Source: Adineta ricciae (Eukaryota; Rotifera; Eurotatoria; Adinetida; Adinetidae). Taken from it: a DNA stretch of 64,000 nucleotides. Within the stretch, counting starts at the first letter, position 1, and every line of letters begins with the position of its first letter. Under the pieces are notes generated by a model. That model was given only the letters and a program-made list of their open reading frames with translations. It made no database searches and was not told the DNA's origin. The position numbers and the translations under genes were made by a program. The DNA is taken from NCBI GenBank assembly GCA_905250025.1, contig CAJNOJ010000139.1, positions 1-64,000 on the forward strand. Reading direction: 5' to 3'. This document shows, piece by piece, positions 1 through 13,283 of this stretch.

Positions 1-848
1 AAGTGAGCGATTCTTTTATTCTACTCGTTCTCAATTTCATCAGCCATTCAATAAATAAAGGTACAACAACTTCTACACAGAGTACAACAAGCAGTAAGTT
101 CTATTCTATCTTATTAATATTTTTATTTAATAAACGGACACGCGTTCGTCTTTAGCGACATATACTTCAAGTGAGTTTGCCTTCCGATTGAATTATTTAT
201 CTCAATACCAATTTGTCAAGGTACAACAACGGCAACCACATCTTCGACAACAGGTAAATTCTATCGACTTCTCTGTACTTATAATTATCATTTTGTTTCT
301 TTTAAGTTACAACAACGACTGGTAAGTGTTCATCCTTGTTTCTTTGCAAACAGATTGAATCGAGTTTTGTTTGATAAATATCAGCATTCAATTGTGCTTC
401 AACAATCACTTCGACTTTGGGCTCGTATTCAAAAACTGATTGTCCAGATGGTCGTTGGCATACATTTTCCAAAAGTTTTGCTTCATCATACACCGGCCTA
501 CGCACACTCGTTTTTGCCTTCACCAATATTAGAAGTGCAGTTATGTATCTAACGAATATCAAAGTGTACGATGCTAGTAATACTCAACTGATAAGCAATG
601 GAGATTTTTCTTCCTCGTCCGGTGTTCTACCAACAAATTGGCTCAAATGTTCAGACAATGGACAAGTAGATTCGACATGCACTCGTAACACATCCATTTC
701 ATGTTATACGATTTCGACAGCTGGTGGGACGATATCACAATCATTTGCAGTTGTATCCGGTACGAATTATACAATTAGATTTGATCTTTATCATGATGCT
801 ACAAGTGGTAATAGTGATCAAATCGATTTAGACATTTCTGCTGTTTGA
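1..848 (+). CDS. 3' end of a secreted/surface Thr-rich stalk protein with a carbohydrate-binding-like C-terminal domain (5' truncated by window)
   Basis: The sequence starts at the end of an exon. Exons read as ..1-2, 61-93, 156-170, 221-253, 307-321 and 385-848 (stop TGA 846-848), all joined in phase 1 by GT-AG introns of 50-63 nt. The four small exons (33, 15, 33 and 15 nt) encode only Thr/Ser-rich residues, a mucin-like stalk likely to be O-glycosylated. The last exon encodes about 154 residues with the pattern NGDF...P.NW followed by a beta-rich stretch ending D-x-D-x-S, which resembles galactose-binding-like or CBM4/9-type folds. Phase continuity across all five introns is the main support. 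The mini-exons at 156-170 and 307-321 are very short and could be annotation-resistant or skipped. Its 3' end faces the next gene tail to tail with 53 bp between stops. Confidence 0.6.
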
Positions 849-901
849 ATCAGATTTTATTTGAATAGAAAGCAAAAAAACGAACAATCTTTTCAGTATC
901 C

Positions 902-2107
902 TCAACCAAGATTAACCAACTGCTGAACAACGTTAGCAATTGCGTTATAAAGTTGAATGTTTGAACCAGTATATTGTTGAATTTGTGCTAATAGTTGACT
1001 TCCGGCACTGCTGGCATCAAGTTGACCACTGATGACCTGTTGAGCAAGGCTAAGAACCGAGTTTTCAAGGGATTTCAATTGAGCAGGTGAAAAAGCAGCG
1101 ATAGCTTGGTTAGCCAAAGTGGCTAATGAAGCGGCTATGTTCTAAAGAGATTAAAATAGTGACTATCAGAAAGTATTGAAATCATTGATCTTACGGCGTA
1201 TTGTGGATGCTGAACAATCAGAGATTCTAAATCACTAATTTGTAAGTTTCGACTCAAAGCTGGACGAGTTAAACCGAAGCCACCAACATTAAGCAATTGT
1301 TGAACAATGCTGGCAATCGAGTTGAAAAGTTGAGTGTTTGAACCGAAATATTGTTGAAGTTCTCCCAATAATTGATTAGCAGCGGCATTGGCATCGACGT
1401 TACCATTGAGAACATTTTGAGCAAGATTCAAGACTGTGCCGCCAATTGATTGTAATTGAGATTGCGATAAAGCAGAGCTGACTTGATCAGCGATGTTAGT
1501 AATTTGATTGATTAAACTCTAAGATGAATAACATTATTCGATCAGCGATGAAGTTTCTCCTAAGCTTACGGAAAGTTGTGGAAATTGACTGAGGAGACCT
1601 TGTAAATCACTTGGTTTAAATTGATTGGCTAACGTTAGAAGATCAGCCGATGATGGAAAAGCAATACGAGCTTGACCGTTGAAGTTACCCGTAAGCGTTT
1701 GAGCAATACTGACGACTTGTTGAAGAAATGATTGAATTTCGTCGAATAATTGAGAATTTGAACCAAGATATGCTTGAATTGCTCCTAATAATTGATTAGC
1801 AGCAGCATCAGCACTAAGTCTACCATGGAGAACTTTATCAGCAAGGTCACTAACTAAATTTCCAAGTGAGTTTAATTGATTTTCAGAGAAAGCACTGATA
1901 GCTTGGCTTGCAAGACTGGTAGCTTGGTTGATCAAACTCTAAATTAAACAGTAAAAAAAACATCGACTCCTTCGTCACTAAACTTACAGCATATTGCGGA
2001 TATTGAGCAGCGAGAGCTTGTAGATCGTTGATGTTGTTGAAAAGTGGTTTGCTTTGGACGAAAGCAATGCCGATCAGGAGAAAAGCGAATCCGAATGAAA
2101 GACGCAT
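902..2107 (-). CDS. Secreted helical-repeat protein, three exon-encoded repeats, unknown family
   Basis: Four exons: 2107-1988, 1938-1570, 1518-1195 and 1141-902, all phase 0, with introns of 49-53 nt; 349-350 aa in total. Exon 1 encodes a signal peptide (hydrophobic core FGFAFLLIGIAF, likely cut after VQS) and a short lead ending Q-Y-P-Q-Y-A. Each following exon begins with a helical module of about 75 residues carrying the pattern SxxQLxSLxxxVxxLAxxV, then QLLxxIQxYxGSNxQLF, then VQQ(L/V)V. Two of them end with the linker FPQLS or HPQYA at the exon boundary, so one exon equals one repeat unit. The high Ala/Gln/Leu content and absence of Cys suggest an extracellular helical bundle. I do not recognise the family. 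Exon-wise duplication of the repeat is the likely origin. Confidence 0.75.
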
Positions 2108-3940
2108 TCTGAAAGTTGATTAAAAAAAGAATGAAAATTTTGCTTTGTTTTATACTATCGTTTAAAATCAAAGAGATTAAATGTGTCACACGTGATTGTT
2201 TCGAATTAAATCCCGTTTTAACTCCTTTGAATAGACTATGAAATTAAAAAGAAAAACGAAAAATATATCGTTATTAAGTTTTAATTGAGGATCTTATCAA
2301 GAACAAATTGAAGGTCACTTCGTATTACATCGGGATTGACACGTATCTTGTCGTGTTAGTTTTAGCTGTGTAAGAATGAAGGCAGCATTTCTTTAGATAA
2401 TCAATTTTGCAATATTTACTCGAGTATGTCTCATTTAATCTTCGAAAAGCATTCAAATTTGCCTACAAAATTTCGCATGATTCACGCTTTCATTATCAGA
2501 AGGAATTAGGGCGAGTGATACTTTTCAAAGAACGAAATTATTACATCGGTATTTAACAGTTTTTCTGCAAAATTTCGGCAGATAAGGAAACAAACATTGC
2601 TGATATGATATTCATTAGCAGCATTCACTGTATACTGGATATCAGTGAACAAGTTCTAATTGATCGTGCAGATCTAGCCCTATGAGATCTCGTTTAGGTG
2701 CATGATAACTATCAATATAAATTAATATACTTTAAGAGGAAAGCGTGCCGACAGGATGAATAGAACGATCGGTCAGCATCCGATGATCAGACAACATTCA
2801 GGTCCTGGCCGATAGTAGCAGTTCATCATCACATCTCTTTCGACTCTATGCGTCGTCTCTGGTATATAAGCGTGTGCTTTTTCAGCTTCTTGTTGTTGAT
2901 CAACAATGGGTATATACTGCAGTAGTAACGAAAGCTCTTCATTGATATTTCGTTACAAGTAGTAATTGAATCGATTCACTTTTTCTCTTGTTAGTGTTGA
3001 GTACCATATTTCTCTGCTTTCGATAGAATGTAAAAATATTCACAGAAGATTTACGGTTTACCAAATGGAATATGCGCATAACCAATACAGTTCTCTCGAA
3101 TTACAGAGCTGAGTTAATGCATTTGAGACGAAAGGCCGGTGAAACTGTTGATTTCTCTTCCTTTTTTCTCATAAGCAACACGAGGTTTGGATCATACGGT
3201 TTAAGGGTGTAAGTAGCTTCATCGAGCGAAAGTGTCTTCTCAGTGCTTTCACTGTAGTTGCATCATGTTTATAAGTGCGATGTTGCTTATGCTCATGATA
3301 CAACCTATATCATTTATAGCGATAAAACTGGCACGTGGATCAGTACCAACTGTTTTCTGATTAGCGAACATGATGCTATCTTCGTTCCATGATGACGTTG
3401 AACGAAGCTTTGGTTGATTACTGGAAAGAATTACATTCCTCTCATCGGTTTGTTGTAATAGAATTTTCCAATGCTTATACACTATGCTTTATTGAGTGAC
3501 ATGAACAAAATCAGAAAAAGGATGAGATGGTACTTAATAGCGAAGGATTTGATGGTAAAGATTGAAATGATGCAGATTATACTTCGTCTTTTTGACGTTG
3601 TTGATTAGTGAGAGGAAATATTTTGCATAAAACGGTGTGTACACGTACGTTTCGAATGAAACACTAGATGTGCACGATAAAAGAATGCTAGCACATTGTT
3701 TACTTAGATTTATTTAATGTATACATAATTACCGTTCGAGGTCATTTTTGCGACAAAATCTGGATAAAGCAATGCCACTGACAGGTTTGGTCTATTGTTC
3801 AGTGCTTGATCGAGCTATTTTAATAGAAATTTAATTAGAAATACATTTCTCATAGATGCAAACTTATTAAGAAAAACGAATAGAGTTTGTATTCAGTGTT
3901 CAAATCTAAGATGACTCAAAGTTTTGAATGGGGAGGAAAA
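2108..3940. other. About 1.8 kb without a convincing gene
   Basis: No long open frame with codon structure is visible on either strand. A 77-codon frame on the minus strand (3249-3482) has no domain, no splice context and no second copy to test it, so I do not call it. The only suggestive element is a TATATAA on the plus strand at 2863-2869 (listed separately). The region probably contains the upstream sequences of the minus-strand gene ending at 902. Confidence 0.5.
2863..2869 (+). promoter_or_regulatory. Possible TATA box (TATATAA)
   Basis: A TATATAA motif in a locally GC-richer context is followed about 37 nt later by an ATG at 2906 that opens only 18 codons before a stop. It could drive an unannotated short transcript or a spliced first exon, but no downstream exon is evident. 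Weak evidence. Confidence 0.2.
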
Positions 3941-6928
<2,988 letters not shown>

Positions 6929-7001
6929 TTATCAATGTCGAATGTGGTTGTGTGTGAGAGGAAAGTCTTTCGTATCTTTCAACATCTTATCAGTCACACT
7001 T

Positions 7002-7038
7002 TTTCTCACTCTCGCTCTCTCTCTCTTTCTTCTCTCTA
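7002..7038. repeat. Pyrimidine (TC)-rich low-complexity tract
   Basis: A run of CTCT/TCTT units lies about 90-120 bp upstream of the GH116-like start codon, on the promoter side of that minus-strand gene (GA-rich on its coding strand). It could be a GAGA-like promoter element or a simple repeat. Confidence 0.5.
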
Positions 7039-7195
7039 TGAAAAGAATTTGCGAAACGTCATAATCACACACCCATTTCTTTATTCTGTGCTCGGTCATT
7101 AACATATGAGTGGATGGAAATCAAATTCTAATAAAACACTTTTTAATAAGAAAGAAATTGAACGAATGTCCTTTGATATTTCGCATTGAGATCAA

Positions 7196-8086
7196 TCAGT
7201 TTTTTTTCATTAAATAGAGACGAATAGGTCGTACACCAGTTATTTTGATTTGATTAGCATCACCGACTTGATCTTTGTCGTTTTGAACTTCTGATTTCCG
7301 ATAAGCTTGAATGAATTTCTCACGCAACGTATTGAACAATTCTTGATATTTTTGTTCACCCATTTGCTTTCGGTATGTTTGCGCAGGTGATACGGTTTCG
7401 AGTGCACTCAGAAATGGTTCAAGTGTTGATTCCGAACGCGATTCGATTGTATACTCTTGAAGTGTTGATTTATATGGAAAAAGTGGGATAAGTGATTGAT
7501 AATAATTAGTAACTAGAGGTTGTTTTTCGTTCGCATATGGTTTCAAGGTAACCTGATGAAACTCTTGATAAACAGCATCAGCATCGGGATGCTCCAACGA
7601 ACCAAATGAGTAAGTCCATATAGCTATGACGCCGACATGCGGTTTGAGTACACGTTGAACTTCCTTGAGAAACTTTTCAACATCAAGCCAATGTAATGCT
7701 GTTGCAATCGTGATTAGATCAACCGAATTCGATTCGAGAAAAGATAAATCTTCACCTGGACTGCATCGATATTCAACATTGTCTTTTGGTATTGCATGAG
7801 CAATTTGATCAGCGCTAACGTCAGTACCAATCACACGTTCACAGAATCTTCGTAAGAATAAGTTTATTTTACAGGATTTATTTATTAAAAATACTTACGA
7901 ACTGAGATCGACTGTTGCTTGACCACTTCCACATGCTACGTCGACCGCAAGTGGAATTTTCTCATCGGTACTTTTTCCATCAAAATAATAATTTCGAATA
8001 TGTTCGAATACTTCCTTTGGATAACCAGGTCTATAGAGACGATACTTTGCTGTATGATCTTCACCGACAAAGAGTTGACTCGTCAT
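7196..8086 (-). CDS. SAM-dependent class I methyltransferase (Methyltransf_11-like)
   Basis: Two exons, 8086-7899 and 7847-7196, joined in phase 2 by a 51-nt GT-AG intron; 279 aa. Motif I is PLAVDVACGSGQATVDLS (residues about 46-63), which forms the SAM-binding loop across the splice site. It is followed by VIGTDVSADQI (motif II) and DLITIATALHWLDVEKFLKEVQRVLKP (post-motif region). N-terminal FVGEDHTAKYRLYRPGYP is typical of the small cytosolic family related to trans-aconitate methyltransferases. The substrate cannot be inferred. The gene is head-to-tail with the cupin genes on the same strand. Exon 1 reappears at 34158-34349 without exon 2. Confidence 0.85.
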
Positions 8087-8241
8087 GACTTTATCTTTAT
8101 TTAATTATAATAAAATCCATATGAAAATGGTATTCTTGTTAGTAAAATGTTAAAATCCAGTAATACACATGAATTATAGATGGCGTGATTGGATAGAAGG
8201 AAAGAAGAGAAGTTGAAAAAAAAACTGTTGTTTCAATGTCA

Positions 8242-8910
8242 TTATGTAGGCAGACCACATTTTCTTCTGCATTCTTTGTTGACGTCGAGAGGATAACCGG
8301 GAATACTTGATCTCAAGTTATTGATGAAATCATCAGGTTGACCAAACGCAGGTGATAGAGGACCGTCGGGAAAACGAAACATGTTCAAACCAAGCGTAAG
8401 AAGACCGGGATCTTCATTGTTATAAGCGACAATCTGCATAGAAGGAGAACAATCTAAGTTCTGTACGAAATGAATGGCTCCTCGAGGAATTGCCGCAGCA
8501 TAACCAATACCAATTTGATTGAGAACTACTTGTGCACGATTTTCTTGAATGAAACCTACCAAAAGTGACTTTCCAGTGATACTGTATACACCCTTGGAGC
8601 CACGAGGATGAATATGAGGTAGAATAATACCACAGGGTTCTAACATAACCAATGTAAAAGCTATACCAATACCAGCTAAAGCCGGTGTAGTCGAAAGATT
8701 GAAGTAACTAACATTTCCTCCAGGCGTCACTATCCAATAATCAGGATTGAGGAGATTTCTCGTGTAGTCCGCTGGAACAAATCGATTTGAACTTTGTAAA
8801 CCAGTCAGTGGAGTTTGACATGCGCTAGAATCACAAACCGTTGTTGTGTCACAATGCGCAACTGCGACAAAAACAAGCGCGATGATGACACATAGGTGTT
8901 GATAGTGCAT
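8242..8910 (-). CDS. Secreted germin/spherulin-like cupin with altered metal site
   Basis: 222 aa, single exon, with a signal peptide (HLCVIIALVFVAVAHC). Germin box 1 is LPHIHPRGSKG: the two His ligands (H99, H101) are present but the position of the usual metal-binding Glu is Lys (K106). Germin box 2 is IPRGAIHFVQN, with His147 retained. Germins normally bind Mn through three His and one Glu, so classical oxalate oxidase or superoxide dismutase chemistry is doubtful. N-terminal and C-terminal Cys pairs (CDSSAC, CRRKC) suggest disulphides. A paralogue lies 300 bp downstream. Germin-like cupins are common in plants, fungi and amoebozoans and unusual in animals, so horizontal origin is a reasonable inference. 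Confidence 0.85.
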   Translation of the reverse strand: MHYQHLCVIIALVFVAVAHCDTTTVCDSSACQTPLTGLQSSNRFVPADYTRNLLNPDYWIVTPGGNVSYFNLSTTPALAGIGIAFTLVMLEPCGIILPHIHPRGSKGVYSITGKSLLVGFIQENRAQVVLNQIGIGYAAAIPRGAIHFVQNLDCSPSMQIVAYNNEDPGLLTLGLNMFRFPDGPLSPAFGQPDDFINNLRSSIPGYPLDVNKECRRKCGLPT

Positions 8911-9202
8911 TTTCGAAGTTTTACAATAGAAGAATGAATCAATATTGGATTAATATATCACCGAAAAAGAAAAGCACTTGTTTACCCTTGAAATAAAAAA
9001 AAAACAAGATTGTTTTCAAATATCATCCATACGTAATCATTGTTTTATTAAACAAAAAAGTTTTTCAGTGCAAATATTCGAACAAGATAACAGAACAATA
9101 GGCAAAAAAACACTGCTTTTCTTTTCTCGTATAACGAAGCAAATATGACGACGAAAATTATCTGTTTAATTATCAACGTGTAACCAATTACGAATAGAAA
9201 AA

Positions 9203-10620
9203 TTATGTAGGTAATCCACATTTCGTTCTGCAAGCTTTGTTGACATCGAGAGGATAAGCAGGAATCGCTCTTTTTAAATTAATGATAAAGTCTTCAGTTT
9301 GACCAAAGGCTGCTGATAGAACACTATCTGGAAAGCGAAACATATTCAAACCGAGTGTCAAAAGACCAGGATCTGCATTATTGTAAGCATCGATCTGCAC
9401 CGATGAAGTGCATCCTAGATTCTGCACAAAATGAATGGCTCCTCTCGGGATCAGAGTGGCATATCCAACTTGAATTTCATTAAGAACAACCTGTGCACGA
9501 TTTTCTTGAACAAATCCAACCAGAAGTGAAATTCCACTAATCATGTAAATACCTTTCGACCCACGAGGATGTATATGGGGCAAAATAACTCCACATGGTT
9601 CTAACATTGCTATCGAAAAAGCGATACCTATATTAGCTAAGGCAGGTGTAGTAGAGAGATTGAAGTAACTAACATTGCCTCCCGGTGTGCGGATCCAATA
9701 ATCCGAATTGAGAAGATTTCGAATATAATCTGATGAAGTATATCGATTCGAGTTTTGTAATCTAGTAAGTGGAGTATGACATGCGTTCGTCTCACATACG
9801 TTTGCTGATTCGTCTGATGAGAAACACTGTTGCGTGATTGACAACGAAGGAGCACCACAAAAACGCAGTTGAACTAGATAAGTATAGCCATTGGTGAAGC
9901 TGATTGGTAAAGTAAAAACGGTATAGAGTCTACTGATATGAACACGTGCTTGTTCGATGACTTGATTTTCGCAATTACGGTTGTCATAATCTATGGAATA
10001 TCTTAATGAGAATTGAACATTTAACAAGTCGCCAGTGATGCTGTCCGTATACAGACCGTTGGCTCTGAATTTTCAGAGAAATTATCAGATTTGTTTACAA
10101 AAACATGTTCGACTACCTTTTACGTCGATGAGTTGAACTTACATTTAAAGGAGCAAACTCAGCACCGAGATTAGTCATTCCTTGAAGATGCAATGCTCTA
10201 CGAAACTAGAAATGTCACAAGAAAATTGGCTGTCTTTTTTGAAAGAAAAAGAGAACGTACAGATCGCGTTAATGCTGTTATTTGACCAATTGTCAGTCGA
10301 CTCCCGTTGATCATATTACTTCTGTATGCAATGACCAGTGGATTTGTAACTAGTTGAAGACGAAATGGTTTATAAATTATGAAGAGATCAGAAATCGATA
10401 TTTACTTGTCATGTCGATACTTTTCGTCGATAAATAAACAGGAATAAGCCCTAAAACGATTGTTGCAGCAATCGCAAAAGCAATGACGGACAAACCACAG
10501 CAAACTCCCACGCTTGGTAACCATGGAATTCTGGAAGAGAAAAGGTCAAGAGAATATTACTGTGTAAACTTCATTTTTCTCTTACTGTTGACTTTCGTTT
10601 CGTTTCGCAATAATAGCCAT
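9203..10620 (-). CDS. Type II membrane-anchored stalk fused to a germin-like cupin (one intron with phase conflict)
   Basis: The long 3' exon (from about 10064 or 10063 to 9203) encodes an ectodomain of about 100 residues followed by a cupin closely related to the one at 8242-8910, with the same HIHPRGSK and IPRGAIHFVQN boxes (Glu again replaced by Lys). Four upstream exons fit well: 10620-10586 (start ATG), 10530-10406, 10349-10261 and 10205-10143. They encode a short basic N terminus, one membrane segment (CCGLSVIAFAIAATIVLGLI) and a stalk. These four join in frame. The last junction does not: the donor after 10143 is phase 0, but the AG acceptor before 10064 leaves the cupin frame shifted by one base. 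This could be a real frameshift, a sequencing error or an unusual splice site. If read through, the cupin would be displayed outside the cell. Confidence 0.6.
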
Positions 10621-10680
10621 ACGAAATTGTTCTACGAATATATAATAGTGATTTGATAAATCATTATTATATTTTTTGTT

Positions 10681-10700
10681 ATATATATATATATATATAT
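10681..10700. repeat. (AT)10 microsatellite
   Basis: Ten uninterrupted AT units in the upstream flank of the membrane-anchored cupin gene, about 60 bp from its start codon. Confidence 0.95.
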
Positions 10701-10815
10701 GCAACCTTGATGACATGTAATTATTTTCTTCGCCATTCTTTCGTTTGTACAATGTAATCGAACTGATACTATTTGCACCGAAATAGATATTTATTGTTCA
10801 AAATTAAGGATAGTT

Positions 10816-10854
10816 AAGGGTGAGGGTGTCTTCTGTTCACTCACACTCACCCTT
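10816..10854. repeat. Short G-rich inverted repeat at start of block B1
   Basis: AAGGGTGAG (10816-10824) and its exact reverse complement CTCACCCTT (10846-10854) flank a 21-nt loop. The same element occurs at about 34559-34605, there preceded by extra TGTGGG-like units. It marks the point where homology to the second block resumes after the cupin genes. Confidence 0.6.
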
Positions 10855-10859
10855 GTTGT

Positions 10860-13280
10860 TATAATGAACGATGTACTCCGTGTGAAGTTTGCAGTGATAT
10901 TTCACATTTTCTTGATTGTTTATCATCATGTTGTAGAGAATCGTCAATGTACTATGAGAATGAAGATTATCAAAATAATCATTACTCTAACGAGCAAAGT
11001 CAATCAATTCATTTTGTAGTTTATTTCATGTTTAATTTCGAGTGTTCGTTAGCGATAAAAGCAACAAGTCGACAGATATAAACATTCTAAGAAACTAATA
11101 ATTAAAAGCAACTCGTTGACAAGATCTTCGAAATGAAGTTATTCATACCTGTTCTTTGTTGAAATACTTCCCATTTTTGCAGTCTGTAGCCCGTGTGAAG
11201 ACAACAGTTTCTACTTTTTCGATTATTGCGAACAGATCTGACGGAAGAGCTATTATCATCCTCGACCGTATTTTCGCTTTTCTGTTGTTTATCCTCTGCT
11301 CGTCTGAAAGATTAGATTTTAAAAGCAGTTTATTTGAATGAAAATGAGGAGAGATCACATACTTAAAAGATTTTGAGAGCTTTGGTTTTCTGTGCCATTT
11401 AATTTGAAGTGCGATCCGGGGGGAATGAGTTGTTTTACCGTATACGTAAATATATATTTCAAAATAGAAAACGAAATACAATATCTACTTTGTATGAGTC
11501 ATGTTATACGATGAATTATGCCTTTCATCTGAAATCTTTTGTAAGTTGTACTTGTTGTGTGTTTCTTGAAATGCGAAAACTCAATTACTTTTTGCAGTTT
11601 TCGTATTTGAGTCATTGTAATTATTCAATCGTATGATTCAGTTTTTCTCACTTATGAAGTTATTTCTGTATCTGATGGAACAAAAAGAGATAAATGGTGT
11701 TGCAAGATGGAAGAATCAGGTATGTTTACATCTTAGAATGAAAATCATCTTTTTCACTGTTTGTAATTCAAGTCATCAGAGAGAACAAATAAACTCTTGA
11801 AACTATTCGGCAATCTTCTCTGAGGAAAAATGCGTATTATAACCTTATGGTAAGTATTGCCGTCTTTCTTCAATAGAACACAGGTAGATTATGACATTCA
11901 AAAAAAAAATCTTCGAAGAAGGGTATCGAGTGAAAATCGACTCACATTTGAAGAGAAAAATTCAGAAATGTTAGAATATGATCGATGGATCTAATGGAAA
12001 GTTGACATCAATCAGAGAGAAATCTCAAATGTGAAACTTGCGTTTCTCAAAACAGAATTTCAGAGAAGAATTTCCGTTTTCGAGATAGATCGTTCGAAGT
12101 GCACAAATTGATTGTTTAGTGTATTTAAGATGATTTCAATAAGTTCACGATAAATCTACAAATAAGTACCACGAGAAGGCGTTTATCTTCATTTTAGTGA
12201 AAACATATTCAGATAACTCGAAAATGTTTTCAAAAGTCTCCTCAAAAACGTTTCCAAGCAGCGGGTTAAATAGATCTGCAAAACATTGAAATGGTAAAAC
12301 GTATTGTTTTTTTGTTTATTTGATAGCACTGTGCAGAACTCTTGCACTATGTTCAAGATCAACTTGTTGGAAAACGCATTGAAGAATACGGATCAAGACG
12401 ACCACTAATTCAGACTTCACTACGCCTTACTGTTCGTCATTTCATCGCTTTTACTAATAATATAAAATTGACAATTAAAAGATCTACTGCTTTGTATTTA
12501 CTTCACGATTAAGACATAATCCTTACTTGTCACAAAACAAAGAATGAACACTCCACTTCTCAAAGAGATTAATAGACAATTTTCATCACAAGAAATCTCA
12601 CTAATTGAAATTCTATTTAGAAAAAAAGTTGCACCTTTTAGGATAATCAAACAGCTGAGTAGTGAAATTGATGTTCTTCTACATACAAATGTAAAACGAT
12701 ACAGAAATTTCTTATTGGAGTTGCTTGAAAGAATAGCGATATTTGGTAAAGTTATTTCTTGCTCCACACAGAAATCAAACTTCCTACTATGCGCTGAATT
12801 GAGCATCAAAGGTGAAGATAATAAATTAACGTCGTATAATCGAAATGTTCTCAGAAGATCTTTTATGCGCACGACTGAGCTTCTTCTTGTGAGAGAGTAT
12901 TGCATTGAGAATGTCTGTTGAAGAGATACGATGGAATGTGTACATTCTGATTGATGATCTTTTAAACAAGTTATAATTTTTCAGTTTTTCTAATTTCAAT
13001 ATACAACTACGTGATTAACCGAAAAGAAAAACTTCTCTTTTTTAAATCCAATTATCAAGAACTTTTATAATGAAAACTGTCAATTATTTTCCTTCCGTTA
13101 GACACTTTTCTTTGTTTCATGCTAAATAAAGATTCTCTTTTTTTTCTCATCACGTAAAGCACAAATAGAATAGTAAGTTCATTCTAAAAAGAAAACATTT
13201 GCGGTAACTAGTTTTTTTTAATCGTACTATGAAATCGTTTTCTATTCATTATAGCTATCAAAATTTACATCTATTCGTGT
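10860..13280. pseudogene. About 2.4 kb with decayed coding relics shared with 34.6-36.8 kb
   Basis: No intact gene. Three stretches keep short coding-like frames in both blocks. 10863-11070 (plus) has a Cys-rich frame with C..CEVCSD. 11150-11310 (minus) is an apparent exon with splice-like ends. 12330-12920 (plus) includes an open frame of 125 codons at 12544-12921 containing GKVISCSTQK and LCAELSIK. Between blocks these frames differ by deletions (an 11-nt gap in this copy near 12832, and a deletion of about 36 nt plus a 1-nt indel in the other copy), so neither copy stays open throughout. I do not recognise the products. They look like remnants of one or more genes lost in both copies. Confidence 0.35.
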
Positions 13281-13283
13281 ACA

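Noticed and set aside
3249..3482. Minus-strand 77-codon frame in the 1.8-kb gap
   Set aside because: No domain, no conserved copy and no promoter or splice support.
12498..12905. Minus-strand 135-codon frame opposite 12544-12921
   Set aside because: In block B2 only the plus-strand frame keeps a similar residue sequence over part of its length; the minus frame looks like its shadow.
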